Source of the DNA: Planctomycetota bacterium
Lineage (GTDB): Bacteria > Planctomycetota > Planctomycetia > Pirellulales > Pirellulaceae
Direction of reading: 5' to 3'
Assembly: GCA_026692865.1 (NCBI GenBank)
Contig: JAPLNI010000030.1
Span: 101,747-165,746 of the forward strand
DNA length: 64,000 bases
The position numbers were made by a program, and so were the translations under genes. The notes under the pieces were generated by a model that was not told where the DNA came from, did not search any database, and saw only the letters and a list, made by a program, of their open reading frames with translations. This document shows positions 1 through 9,985 of the stretch, in pieces. Position 1 is the first letter of the stretch. The number at the start of each line of letters is the position of its first letter.

Positions 1-3000
1 GATCGTGTTGGTTCCGTGGGTGGTTCGACCGCTCAGCCACCAGTAACAACAAACTTTTTACCTGCCGCTTCGGCTGCTGTACCGTTTTCGCTCAGTGATG
101 TAGCGTTGTATCTTAGCTCTGACAGTGGGTTAAACGGCACGAATATTTTCATCGCTAACCCGATGACAGGTACTTCAGACTTTGTTGGCACTAACGGTCA
201 AGACGTCAACGACATTGCGTTTCGATACAACGGGGACCTTCGTGGATTCAATCGTGTTTTGACAGTACCTGGCAACGTCGACGCCGACGGAGAGGTTGAT
301 TATCAGCATCTCAATGATGCTACTGGAGCTGCAACTTCGGTAGGTGCATTCAACCTTCAGACATCGGTCCTAGATAGGACGGTTGCGCCTCCAGCCCTTG
401 CTGCTGCTGATGTTGGATTTAACATTGAGGCGGTGGCATTCGGGAATTTTGGTGTTCAAGGTGGTGGTTTTGGCGGTCCGGAAACTGGACTGGTCGTTGG
501 TAACAGACCTGTGATCAATCCTCTATCCGATGGTGTTCAAGCCACGCGATTACCAACCACTGCCCGTGGCACGAATGTTGTATATCGATTCAATCCGGAC
601 ACGGGTGCGGTGATTGGGACTACTAACTTTAATGGGACAACACCAGGTGGTGGAGCTTTCATTCTCGGGAACGGTACCGAAACCGACGAACTCGGCTACA
701 TCGACACGACGACCCCTTCCGGCTTGCCTTCGCGTCGACTGACATTCATTGACGCTACAACCTTTAATTCGACTGCCATTCCTCCGATCACAACGCCGGT
801 TCTCAACGACGGGGATAACTTTGTGATTCAGCTACCAACGGGCCAAACGCGTACTTTTGAATTTGATACTGGACCCGAGTTCCGATTAACGCTGGACCCC
901 GTTAACGGGCCGTTCTTAGCGGACGGTTCAACGTTTACGTTAAGTAATGGACAAAGTTTTGAGATCCAGACGAACTCAACTCCTGTTCAAGCAGGTGCGA
1001 GACCGATCCTTTACAACACGAATATGAACAATGCTCAGTTTGCGATTGCCTTGCAAGCGGCGATGGATCTAAGCGGGCCTCAGTTTACGGTTCAGAGCAA
1101 TCTAGGCTTTGGCATTGGACAAGATGGATCGCGATTCAACATTGCAGGTGCGGGTGTTCTGCAAGGAACAACTGGCTCGTTTGCCGACCCAGTAGTTGTC
1201 AACATAACGAACCCAGGAAGCGCGACTCTTAACAATCCGAACGCTGTTCAAGTAACTTTCCTGGCGCAAGACACTGGGGCGATACTTGCGCAAAAGGCCT
1301 CGACGGCCATAAACGCACAGGGTTTTCTTGGGGTCTCAACGACAATTGTTGGTGATAGTATTGTCCTCACGGGTGCAACCATTGCCTCTACTCAGGGAGC
1401 CATTTTCCAAGATCAAGTTGCGGCTGGTGGAACGATTACCGGTATTGCTGTCCAGAACGTCGCGGGAAGCCCGGTCTTCGCGATCTCAACTACAGGTGGA
1501 CTCTATCGAGTCAACACAACGCTTACTGCGAACGCGGGAAACATTGGAACTTTTGTTGGGCAGATAGCAGCCCCTGCGGGAACGGTCTTTACTGGATTGA
1601 CTGCAGGTCCGAGAACGCTTCAGGGTGGTCAGTATGCGAACCTATTGTTCGCAACGACCCGGAGTGGCAGTGTTTTCGCATTCAACACCAGCGGGGTTCT
1701 CCAGCCAGTATTTGCCTTGGGAGCATCAAGTATCAACACGGGGCTGGCGAATCTGAACGGACTTGCGTTTTCCACACTTGACTACAATCTGTTCAACGTG
1801 AGTAACCAACGTGGAGCTGATGCCGGTCACGGTAATCCTGGCTCACCAGATGGAATTGTCACCGCGACTCCTGGTGGGCAGAGTTGGCATTTCGCGTATG
1901 AAGGTGGAAACCAGAATCCAAATGCCCTATACGACGGCGTGACAAATCCTTCGGCGCAGGCGCGCTTCGATGCTGGTCCAACAACCAACACTTATAACTT
2001 CCCGGGTGGAGCAACTGGTGTTTTGCAGTCGCAACCAATTTCTCTCTCGAATATCGCCGCTGGTGATACTCCTTACTTTTACTTCACCTATTTCTCGACG
2101 ACGGAATCCGCCAACAACACCGACAATGATCTGATTCGTATCAAGGCAATCGGAGACGACGGTATTTGGCGTGAGCTAGGTAACAACGACGTTGATTTGA
2201 ATTCGCCTGTGATTTTCAACAACTCGGCGACACAAACGGGTTGGAAGCAAGCTCGAGTGAATATTGCCCAGTTTGCTGGGAATCAGAACGTGCGATTCCG
2301 CTTTGAATTCAGCACAGGCGGTGGAATCAGCAGCGACCCGGGGGCTGAACTGCGTGTGGTTCCAGGCAATCAGCTAAGCGACGGGCAGACATTTACTGTT
2401 GCAGGGACCGTGTTCGAGATCAATAAAGGATCCACGCTTACTGTTCCTGCTGGATCGTCTATCGCCAACGGTTCGACGCTAATAGTTTCAGGAACGACCT
2501 ACACGTTCCGACAAGGAACTCCTCCACTTTCGCCATCGGCAACCGACATCTATTACACAACATCGCAATCAGCCTCCGGCATGACTGGATTGATCGCAAC
2601 GGCAATTCTTGCTTCAGGGCCGACGGTCAGCGGAAATAGAATTCAGTTAGCCACGGGCTCCTTCACGTTACCAACAGGAAGTTCTTTCGTTGTACAAGGC
2701 AACGCTGGGACGACTGTTGGAAATCTACCTGTTAACATTTCAGAGACCATGTCCGCTAGCGAAGTCGCTATTGCGGTTCGTGATGCTCTTCGCGCATCGA
2801 TTGGTAACGGAAGTACTTACGATATCTTCCCAACTCGCGAAGAGTTCGTCAGTCTTCCCGGTGTTCGAAGCGGTGTGGTCGCTGGGCCATTTACGGTCAA
2901 CTTCCCAGATCCTAATTTGCGTCAGTTTGCATCCGTAGCGAATCCGTCTCCAACAAATCGCCTAGTCAATAACGCGTTTGAAGGGATTTATTTAGATGAC

Positions 3001-6000
3001 TTCGTGATTGGCGTGGCTGAACGTGGTGAGACCATCGGCGGTTCTAGCACCGATACGACTTTTGTTGCAAATCCAAACGCAATCGCTAACTCAATCAATG
3101 TTGGAGCCTACCAGCTCGAAATACGCGGTGGTCAGGAGTATGGCGTTCCAACACAAGCGGGACTTCAATACCCAACCACGGTTAATTCGTCGTTAACGGG
3201 AATCAACACTCGTTTATCGCTTGGTGCAACCATCACCTTGCCAAATGCTACGGGAATTGTAAATGGCGATAGTTTCACGATCTCCGATGGGAACTCCTCG
3301 GTACTTTTCGTGTTCTCTGATACTGCATCGCCAGCACCGCTCCCCGTTGGAGCGATCGCCGTGCCGTATAGCGTGTCGATTGCGAATCCTCGAACAGGTG
3401 TAATTGGCGCGGAAACGTCTTCGACTTTGGCTGGAAGACTTCGAGACATTTTGAACAGTTCCGTTATTCAGTCGCGACTGAAGATCACGGCGATTTCGCT
3501 CACTGGTGCAGCGACTGGGCCTTCTGGTCCAGAGCTTGCATTGTCGAGTAACGCTGTAGTAACAGTTCCAACCCGCCCGGCTGGTTCGACGCTTGCCCCT
3601 GTGGTTTCAGTGACTCGATACGTTGGTAAAGGCGATTCCAACACTCCACGCGATCAAGGGCAGATCATTGTCGAAAATTCCAAGATCTCCGATTCGGCTC
3701 AGTACGGAATTGTTCTTAGACCCGATGCTCGAGATCCTATAAGTGGTGGTAACAACCCAAGCCCAGGCGCCGTTCGCAATACGGTTGTATTGAATACGGA
3801 ACGCCTCGCACCTGGTGCGGTGATCATGAATAACGAGATCATTGGAAACCGCGTTGGCGGAATTCAGATCGTCGGCGACAACGCAGCCAACACGACCGTT
3901 CCTTCGTCAATTCCGTTTGCTAGAATTATCAATAATACGATTGTTGGCGGCTCGATAATCAAGACAGAGGTTTTGGGACCACAAGTCTTCAATGATCTGC
4001 TGTTTCCAAACGGATCAATTTCCTTTGCAGATTCGGTGATCTCCTACTTGCCAAACTTTAGCAATGGCTTGGCCCCTGCTGCTGGAGTTGCCATCGCAAC
4101 GGACGCATTGGGGATTCCAAATTACACTGGCGGGTTTGCGGAACCAGCTACGGGACAAGGTGCTGTTTCTCTTGGTTCTGGTGGACGATTGACAGTCCAG
4201 TTAACAGATAACCTTCTGACAGGATCGAACGATGCAAGGCCCGATTTGGCGATCATTGAAGTCGGTGATTCGGAGCGTGCATTTGTCGAAGTCAGTACTG
4301 ATGGAGTGACCTATACTTCAGTCGGTTCGATTAGCGGTACCGTTCGCACGATTGATTTAGATTTCTACGGATTCAATCGTGATAGTCGACTTCGGTTTGT
4401 GCGTATAACCGATGACATCTTGGAGGGCGCTACAAGCGGTGAAACTGTCGGTGCTGACATCGATGCTATCGGTGCCTTGTCGAGTGTTCCTGCTACAGTT
4501 TATGCAGCTGGCGGAATCGGTATCGATATCGGTGCGAATACGAGCCCAACTCTATTGAACAATATTGTTGTTAACAGTGTGACGGGCCTGAACGTTGCTG
4601 CGGGCTCGACCCTAAATCCGAATGTAACTGTTTCAACAGTCGGTCCTGTTGTCGGCGGAATGGTCTTCCAACGCAACACCGCAGACGTGGGCGGCATTGC
4701 GACATTCGGACAGTCGGTACTTCAACCGAATGCTAACGTTGAATTATTCCAAGACGCTGCCAACCGGATTTTCTATCCAAACGTCGGTGCTCCCACGATT
4801 GACTCGACAATTGATTCATTACTGGATCGTCCGGGTTTGATTGCTGTCAAGCAACCGCTCGGCTTAGATCTTTCTCCGATCATCGCTCCAACTTACGATC
4901 TTAATGGACTCCTACGAGTCGATGATCCAACCGTCAACACACCATCGGGTGTGGGACAGAACGTTTTCAAGGATCGTGGTGCTCAAGATCGATCAGACAA
5001 CCTTGGACCAAGTGCAGTTCTCCTGCTGCCAGTCGATAACAGTACAACCAGCGGCGATTCTAATCCGCTTGTCGGCACCGTTCAGATTAGCAACCAGACA
5101 TTGCCTTACTTCGAAATTCGATTGATTGACGGAGTCGATCTCGGTAGCAGTTCGAACGGATCGGGAATAGATGCTCAATCGGTTAGTGGTGCAGGGATCG
5201 TTGTTACTCGCGATGATGTCGAATTGATTCAAGGTATTGACTATCGGTTCGGCTTCGATGCCACTAGCAATACGATTCGGCTCACCCCAATCGCAGGTGT
5301 GTGGACATCGGATGCTGTTTACAAGATTCGATTCGTCTCTGCCGGCGAAAGCGTGATTCCGCTTAATACGATTGCAAATCTTGCCGACGGAACGACTTAT
5401 GTTATTCTGGACGCCAATGGAGATTACAAGACCTTCGAGCTGGATCTTGGTATTCGCTTGACAGTTCCAACGGTAACTAACGGAACGACTCAAAGCTTGT
5501 TGGATGGATCGCAGTTTATTCTCAGCGATGGTATCCAGACATTGACTTACGAATTCGATTCAGACGGTGTTTTTGCGACCAATTCCGTTGTGATCCCAAT
5601 CCTCGCGACAGAGACTCCGGCAGTAGTTGCCACCAGGATGATCGCAGCGATTCGTGCTTCGGGATTAAATGCTTCTGTGAATTCGGTTTCTAGTGACAGC
5701 ATTCAAGTTCTTGGGGCGACAGTTACGCTTGATTCAAACACAAGCCGCTTACGCTCCGTAGGGAGCAATGGAACGATCTCGACATCGATTCCGATTGTCC
5801 TAAATGCGGGATTGTTGATCGATGGAAATGCTGTTGCAACGGCAGTCGCAGATGCAATTCGAGCAGCCGCTTTACCGGGCGTGACGGTCTCGCAGAATGG
5901 ACAGAACCTACTGCTGAAAGGGACACAAGGCGTCTATGGAACGGGTGCAACGGTTGCGGGTGAAATCAAGGACATGGCTGGAAATGCCTTACGAGCAAAC

Positions 6001-7155
6001 GGAGATAGTGGCGATACGACATTGACCATTATCCTGGCTGACGGTTTCGACTATGGTGACACGCCTCAGCCTCTTTATGCAACCAGCAAAGTAAACAATG
6101 GACCTCGACATCGCATTGCAGATGGATTCTATCTTGGCTTGGGCGTAAGTGCTGAAGGAGATGCTCTCCCCGCAGGAACGGATACGTTGGACGATGGGAT
6201 TGCTTTTCCAGCAACGTTTGTCAAGGGTTACTCGACATCGATAACAGTGACGGCCGCGGGTATCTCTGCAGATCGAATGGGCTACTTGAACGCTTGGATC
6301 GACTACAATCGAGATGGTGTCTTCGCCGATAGCGAACGGATAACAAACTTGGGAGGTCGATTGCTGGTAAATGGAAACAGCAACAATCTTCAAGTGACGA
6401 TCCCAGGTGATGTTACCCCGGGCTCTCTGAATGCACGTTTCCGATACAGCTCGGTCGCTACTCTAGGACCTCTTGGAGAGGCTGCAGATGGAGAAGTCGA
6501 AGACTACGTCATCACCGTCGGTAACAATGCATATCAGAACCCGACCAACCAGTTCGACGTGAACAACGATACGTTCGTTTCACCGATCGATGTGTTGCAA
6601 GTGATTAACTACCTGAATCGAAATCCAGGACAGATTTCAACTCAGTTGCCAATTAATCCGACGACGCCGGTTCCGCCTTATGTGGATGTCAATGGCGACA
6701 GCTTTGTCACTCCTCTGGATGTGTTGCTGGTCATCAATGAACTCAACCTGCGTTCAAGAGCACGTTCGGCAGGCGGTGAGGGTGAGAGCGTTTCAGCTGA
6801 CACATGGGTTTCTTCAAGTGCTCAGGTCCCGTCTCAGTCAATCGTGCCAGCGTCGCCTAACTTCGCAAGTCCGCCAGTTCAAAGCCTGCCAGCTCAGAAC
6901 CAGCCAGGGCAAAGCAGTGCCTCCAATCTGGTATCACAATCGGTTTCGCAATCGTCGGGTCAATCAACAGACTCGGAAGCAGCTTCCGGCAGTGTGGTTG
7001 CATCGGTTGACAATCTCTGGGCCGCTAGCAGTAGCGGAGCGGTAGATTGGCTCGATGAAATCGATTCGTCTTTGGGAAGTTTGAGTAACAACGAAACGTC
7101 CAACAGCCAAACGGTCGACGGTTTGTTCGCACGGTTGGAAGGTTTTGGGAGCTGA
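1..7155 (+). CDS. Giant secreted protein with GEVED and dockerin repeats (5' end outside window)
   Basis: The frame is open from the first base, and the first in-window start (GTG at 16) gives 2379 residues, so the true start probably lies upstream. The protein is rich in Gly, Thr, Asn and Ser and looks extracellular. It carries several copies of a module reading roughly DG-x-x-F-x-(I/L)-S-D/N-G...F-E-F-D (near residues 266, 305, 790, 1080, 1790 and 1825). A parallel beta-helix-like stretch lies around 1210-1320 (INNTIVGG-type rungs). A GEVED domain (GEVEDY near 2160) is followed by two dockerin type I-like calcium loops (DVNNDTFVSPIDVL and DVNGDSFVTPLDVL, about 2180-2235). The tail is a Ser/Gln-rich low-complexity region. 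The likely role is cell-surface or matrix structure, but the substrate is unknown. The domain calls are from motifs only. The next gene also ends in dockerin repeats. Confidence 0.85.
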   Translation, partial: DRVGSVGGSTAQPPVTTNFLPAASAAVPFSLSDVALYLSSDSGLNGTNIFIANPMTGTSDFVGTNGQDVNDIAFRYNGDLRGFNRVLTVPGNVDADGEVDYQHLNDATGAATSVGAFNLQTSVLDRTVAPPALAAADVGFNIEAVAFGNFGVQGGGFGGPETGLVVGNRPVINPLSDGVQATRLPTTARGTNVVYRFNPDTGAVIGTTNFNGTTPGGGAFILGNGTETDELGYIDTTTPSGLPSRRLTFIDATTFNSTAIPPITTPVLNDGDNFVIQLPTGQTRTFEFDTGPEFRLTLDPVNGPFLADGSTFTLSNGQSFEIQTNSTPVQAGARPILYNTNMNNAQFAIALQAAMDLSGPQFTVQSNLGFGIGQDGSRFNIAGAGVLQGTTGSFADPVVVNITNPGSATLNNPNAVQVTFLAQDTGAILAQKASTAINAQGFLGVSTTIVGDSIVLTGATIASTQGAIFQDQVAAGGTITGIAVQNVAGSPVFAISTTGGLYRVNTTLTANAGNIGTFVGQIAAPAGTVFTGLTAGPRTLQGGQYANLLFATTRSGSVFAFNTSGVLQPVFALGASSINTGLANLNGLAFSTLDYNLFNVSNQRGADAGHGNPGSPDGIVTATPGGQSWHFAYEGGNQNPNALYDGVTNPSAQARFDAGPTTNTYNFPGGATGVLQSQPISLSNIAAGDTPYFYFTYFSTTESANNTDNDLIRIKAIGDDGIWRELGNNDVDLNSPVIFNNSATQTGWKQARVNIAQFAGNQNVRFRFEFSTGGGISSDPGAELRVVPGNQLSDGQTFTVAGTVFEINKGSTLTVPAGSSIANGSTLIVSGTTYTFRQGTPPLSPSATDIYYTTSQSASGMTGLIATAILASGPTVSGNRIQLATGSFTLPTGSSFVVQGNAGTTVGNLPVNISETMSASEVAIAVRDALRASIGNGSTYDIFPTREEFVSLPGVRSGVVAGPFTVNFPDPNLRQFASVANPSPTNRLVNNAFEGIYLDDFVIGVAERGETIGGSSTDTTFVANPNAIANSINVGAYQLEIRGGQEYGVPTQAGLQYPTTVNSSLTGINTRLSLGATITLPNATGIVNGDSFTISDGNSSVLFVFSDTASPAPLPVGAIAVPYSVSIANPRTGVIGAETSSTLAGRLRDILNSSVIQSRLKITAISLTGAATGPSGPELALSSNAVVTVPTRPAGSTLAPVVSVTRYVGKGDSNTPRDQGQIIVENSKISDSAQYGIVLRPDARDPISGGNNPSPGAVRNTVVLNTERLAPGAVIMNNEIIGNRVGGIQIVGDNAANTTVPSSIPFARIINNTIVGGSIIKTEVLGPQVFNDLLFPNGSISFADSVISYLPNFSNGLAPAAGVAIATDALGIPNYTGGFAEPATGQGAVSLGSGGRLTVQLTDNLLTGSNDARPDLAIIEVGDSERAFVEVSTDGVTYTSVGSISGTVRTIDLDFYGFNRDSRLRFVRITDDILEGATSGETVGADIDAIGALSSVPATVYAAGGIGIDIGANTSPTLLNNIVVNSVTGLNVAAGSTLNPNVTVSTVGPVVGGMVFQRNTADVGGIATFGQSVLQPNANVELFQDAANRIFYPNVGAPTIDSTIDSLLDRPGLIAVKQPLGLDLSPIIAPTYDLNGLLRVDDPTVNTPSGVGQNVFKDRGAQDRSDNLGPSAVLLLPVDNSTTSGDSNPLVGTVQISNQTLPYFEIRLIDGVDLGSSSNGSGIDAQSVSGAGIVVTRDDVELIQGIDYRFGFDATSNTIRLTPIAGVWTSDAVYKIRFVSAGESVIPLNTIANLADGTTYVILDANGDYKTFELDLGIRLTVPTVTNGTTQSLLDGSQFILSDGIQTLTYEFDSDGVFATNSVVIPILATETPAVVATRMIAAIRASGLNASVNSVSSDSIQVLGATVTLDSNTSRLRSVGSNGTISTSIPIVLNAGLLIDGNAVATAVADAIRAAALPGVTVSQNGQNLLLKGTQGVYGTGATVAGEIKDMAGNALRANGDSGDTTLTIILADGFDYGDTPQPLYATSKVNNGPRHRIADGFYLGLGVSAEGDALPAGTDTLDDGIAFPATFVKGYSTSITVTAAGISADRMGYLNAWIDYNRDGVFADSERITNLGGRLLVNGNSNNLQVTIPGDVTPGSLNARFRYSSVATLGPLGEAADGEVEDYVITVGNNAYQNPTNQFDVNNDTFVSPIDVLQVINYLNRNPGQISTQLPINPTTPVPPYVDVNGDSFVTPLDVLLVINELNLRSRARSAGGEGESVSADTWVSSSAQVPSQSIVPASPNFASPPVQSLPAQNQPGQSSASNLVSQSVSQSSGQSTDSEAASGSVVASVDNLWAASSSGAVDWLDEIDSSLGSLSNNETSNSQTVDGLFARLEGFGS

Positions 7156-7318
7156 GTTCGCTTCAAACAATCGTTATAATCGAAAAAGCTTTGCAAAACG
7201 AAGGGTTTTGCTGAGCTGGTGGTACGGAAACCGCTAGAGGCTAGCCTTGGGGGGAACTAAGCTGAGGGAATGTCGTCAAAGGTTACGAGATTTCTGATCC
7301 CTTCGTGAAAAGACGAAA

Positions 7319-9880
7319 ATGCCTCAATTTTGGCAAGTCTTAAAGAGTTCGAATCTACCGGAAGTCATTTCGCGTAGCGGGTTCGGTTTCTGCTTGAGGC
7401 AAGTAAAGCCACTCCAAGCAAAAAGATCGCGACGACTTTCGATTGAATCGCTAGAGACGCGAAAGTTGATGGCGAGTCTTCCTTTCGGAGCGTCTCCAGA
7501 CGATCTCGGGGAGTTCCTGCTTGGCCGCGTTGCCGTAACGCCAGTGCTTCTTGAAAGCAACGGAGCAATCGACGAGAACATCCTGAACTGGACTGCTCAG
7601 CAAAAGACGGAAGTCCTCCAAAACATCACCGAAGGCCTTCAGTGGTGGAAGGATCTGCTGGCAACGAAATCATCGATCATGCAGCTTGACTGGGTGATTG
7701 ATACGACATTTATCGACGCGCCCGTTGAAACTTCTTACGAACCGATCACGCGAGTGTCTAACGACTACGCGAAGTGGGTTCCAGAATTCTTGGACGATGT
7801 TGGTTTTAGCAACGCCTCCAATTTGGATGCGGGGATTCGCGCCTTCAATCACTCGCAACGCGTGAAGCTCGACACGGATTGGTCATTTACTATCTTTGTG
7901 GTGAACTCGCGACCCAATCAAATCTTCGCGCCCGGAGGTAGTTTCTCGCGAGCCTTTGCGTTTGCAGGTGGTTTGTATTTTATTACACCTTCAAACCGCC
8001 CCGCTTCGACGTATACCCATGAGACGGGACATATGTTTTGGGCTAGAGACGAATACCAAGGCGGAGGCAATTACTACCAGAATCGCGGCTACTACGATTC
8101 CCAAAATACGAACGCAATCGATTTAAACCCTGACTTAAATTTCCAACAGTCCCTCAGCATCATGTCCGCCGGGGTGAATTTGGAGACTGCTTACGATACT
8201 ATTACGACATCGCAAGCGACACTCGCTCAGTTAGGTTGGCAAGACAGCGATGGGGATGGGATCTTTGATGTACTGGATGTACCCTTGCAATTGGATGGGG
8301 TTGGGCGATTCAATCCCACCACAAATACTTATCAATTCACAGGCAAGGCTTCTGCAAAGGCACTTCCCAACCGGAATTCAGCGGGGTTGCAGAATGATAT
8401 TACGCTCAATCGCGTGGGCCGAATCGAGTATCGTTTTGATGATAACGCACCATGGATAACTGCTGTCACACTGAACCAATATCAAGCAGATTTAAACCTT
8501 TCAATCGCGGTTCCCTCCGGAACAACTGGAAGCATTCAGATAAGGGCTGTTGATCCGCGAATTGGAATCACCAGTGGCGTGTTTCGAGGATCGCTACTCG
8601 GAGCTGATCTTACAGCCGAAAGCGGTATCGCTGGATTTGCTTGGTCTGACACAACGAATGATGGACTGTGGCAATCGACCGAGCCTGGTTTCTTTGGATT
8701 AACGGTTCAAGTAGTGGATGCCAACGGTGTTGCTCGCAATGTACAAACGCGACTAGAACCGGATAACCTTCAGAATGGTGTGATTGCTCCTACGGCCTTT
8801 GCGGGGGCGACTCTTCGCGCGATCGGAATGGATGCGGATGGCACGCTTGGCGTCACGACGGATTCTCGTGCAACAACGGGAACGAGGGTGCTTATTCCCT
8901 ATTCACCGATTGCGAGAACATTCCGAGCTGGATGGCGTGATGACGACCAAAACCTGCGTATCAATCTCAACACTCTACAATCCACGATCTCGGTAGACGT
9001 CATCGGTATCGACGCGGTCAACTTCGGAAGGCTGGAGGTTTACTCGGCTTCCGGCCAGCTCTTGGAGAGAATCACTTCAGCGAGTCTAACTGCAGGAAGC
9101 TCTGCAACACTTACCGTGACGCGTCCCACCGAGGACATCTCGTACGCCATCGTAAAAGGCCATGCAGGCACGAGAATCGGAATCGATAACATTCGATTCG
9201 GTGCGATCATGCAAACTACAACCGGGCCGTTTGGCGAGTATCGACTCCCAGGACTTTCTCCAGGGACTTATTCGCTTCTCGTGATGCCCAGCAACGGCGG
9301 TTACACTCCCATTCCCAGAACAGCCAGGACGCGTGCCACAACGGTGGAGCTGACGCAACCAACGGTGAACGTGAATTTCGGACTGTTCACCCCTCCGAGC
9401 CCTTGGCAAAATCGAACGAATCAGTTTGATGTAAACAAGGATGGAAATGTGTTTGCGTTGGATGTGCTTCTGGTGATCAACGCGATCAATACTCATGGAA
9501 TCCTTGAGTTGCCGGGGTCGAGTGTTCCAGCAACATTTTCAATTGATGTCAACGGAGACAGCATGCTGACTCCGTTAGATGTTTTGACAGTAATCAACTT
9601 CATCAATGCATCGAACCGAGGAATGGAAGGTGCCGACGGTGAGGAACCTCCTGAAGGCCTCCAGGGACTCTATCTGGGGGATGATGAAATCCCTGAAGCG
9701 ATCCTTGTCGGTGGCTTATCTTCGGCAATCGATAACCAGGAAGAATCTGGGTTGCTTGGCCTAGTTGGCTCTTCGAGGGGAGCTATTCCTGAGATCAAGC
9801 CACAGCGCCATGGACTGCTCGCCTTCGATTCGCCAACCTTAATCGACTCGGCATTTTCGTCACTCAATCTAAACTCGTAG
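7319..9880 (+). CDS. Secreted HExxH metalloprotease-like protein with SdrD B-like and dockerin domains
   Basis: The protein has 853 residues. The N-terminus carries the RRLSIESLETRKLMA motif typical of large exported planctomycete proteins, ending near residue 50. A zinc-protease motif, THETGHMFWARDEY, places H234, E235 and H238 in an HExxH; the trailing DEY resembles peptidases of the M64 type, but the family assignment is inference. Residues about 435-680 look like a SdrD B/Cna-B module (GIAGFAWSDTTNDGLWQ), with a carboxypeptidase-regulatory-like strand pattern near 635 (GEYRLPGLSPGTYSLLV). Two dockerin-like calcium loops sit near 703 and 742 (DVNKDGNVFALDVL, DVNGDSMLTPLDVL). It may be a surface-attached protease or adhesin. 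The stop codon is the TAG of the GTAG head of a family 1 repeat element. The 5' gap from the previous gene is 163 bp. Confidence 0.85.
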   Translation: MPQFWQVLKSSNLPEVISRSGFGFCLRQVKPLQAKRSRRLSIESLETRKLMASLPFGASPDDLGEFLLGRVAVTPVLLESNGAIDENILNWTAQQKTEVLQNITEGLQWWKDLLATKSSIMQLDWVIDTTFIDAPVETSYEPITRVSNDYAKWVPEFLDDVGFSNASNLDAGIRAFNHSQRVKLDTDWSFTIFVVNSRPNQIFAPGGSFSRAFAFAGGLYFITPSNRPASTYTHETGHMFWARDEYQGGGNYYQNRGYYDSQNTNAIDLNPDLNFQQSLSIMSAGVNLETAYDTITTSQATLAQLGWQDSDGDGIFDVLDVPLQLDGVGRFNPTTNTYQFTGKASAKALPNRNSAGLQNDITLNRVGRIEYRFDDNAPWITAVTLNQYQADLNLSIAVPSGTTGSIQIRAVDPRIGITSGVFRGSLLGADLTAESGIAGFAWSDTTNDGLWQSTEPGFFGLTVQVVDANGVARNVQTRLEPDNLQNGVIAPTAFAGATLRAIGMDADGTLGVTTDSRATTGTRVLIPYSPIARTFRAGWRDDDQNLRINLNTLQSTISVDVIGIDAVNFGRLEVYSASGQLLERITSASLTAGSSATLTVTRPTEDISYAIVKGHAGTRIGIDNIRFGAIMQTTTGPFGEYRLPGLSPGTYSLLVMPSNGGYTPIPRTARTRATTVELTQPTVNVNFGLFTPPSPWQNRTNQFDVNKDGNVFALDVLLVINAINTHGILELPGSSVPATFSIDVNGDSMLTPLDVLTVINFINASNRGMEGADGEEPPEGLQGLYLGDDEIPEAILVGGLSSAIDNQEESGLLGLVGSSRGAIPEIKPQRHGLLAFDSPTLIDSAFSSLNLNS

Positions 9881-9957
9881 CAGATGTCGCAAGACATCTG
9901 ACGCGGTAGCCTATATTCAATAATCGATGACTTCTGAATTCTTACGAATTCAGCTAC
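9877..9957 (+). repeat. Family 1 REP/BIME-like element, copy 1
   Basis: This 81-bp element runs from GTAG to CTAC. The left hairpin is CAGATGTCGCAAGACATCTG (8-bp arms, GCAA loop). The right hairpin is CTGAATTC-TTAC-GAATTCAG, followed by CTAC, so each hairpin has a GTAG head pointing outward. It lies between two convergent genes, and its first bases form the TAG stop codon of the upstream gene. Related copies lie at 28533-28615 and 38328-38410. GTAG-headed hairpins in inverted pairs are the known hallmark of REPs and BIMEs tied to RAYT transposases. No RAYT gene is in this window. Confidence 0.8.
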
Positions 9958-9985
9958 CCCACAGTTAGATAGATTGGACTCAGTA

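Noticed and set aside
4993..5493. Minus-strand frame of 166 codons inside the giant dockerin gene
   Set aside because: It is fully contained in a strongly protein-like gene on the other strand and has random-looking composition.
7211..7266. Possible fourth family 2 copy (CTGAGCTGGTGG ... GCTAGCC)
   Set aside because: Only the first bases and a GGCTAGCC resemble the family. The terminal repeats do not pair convincingly.
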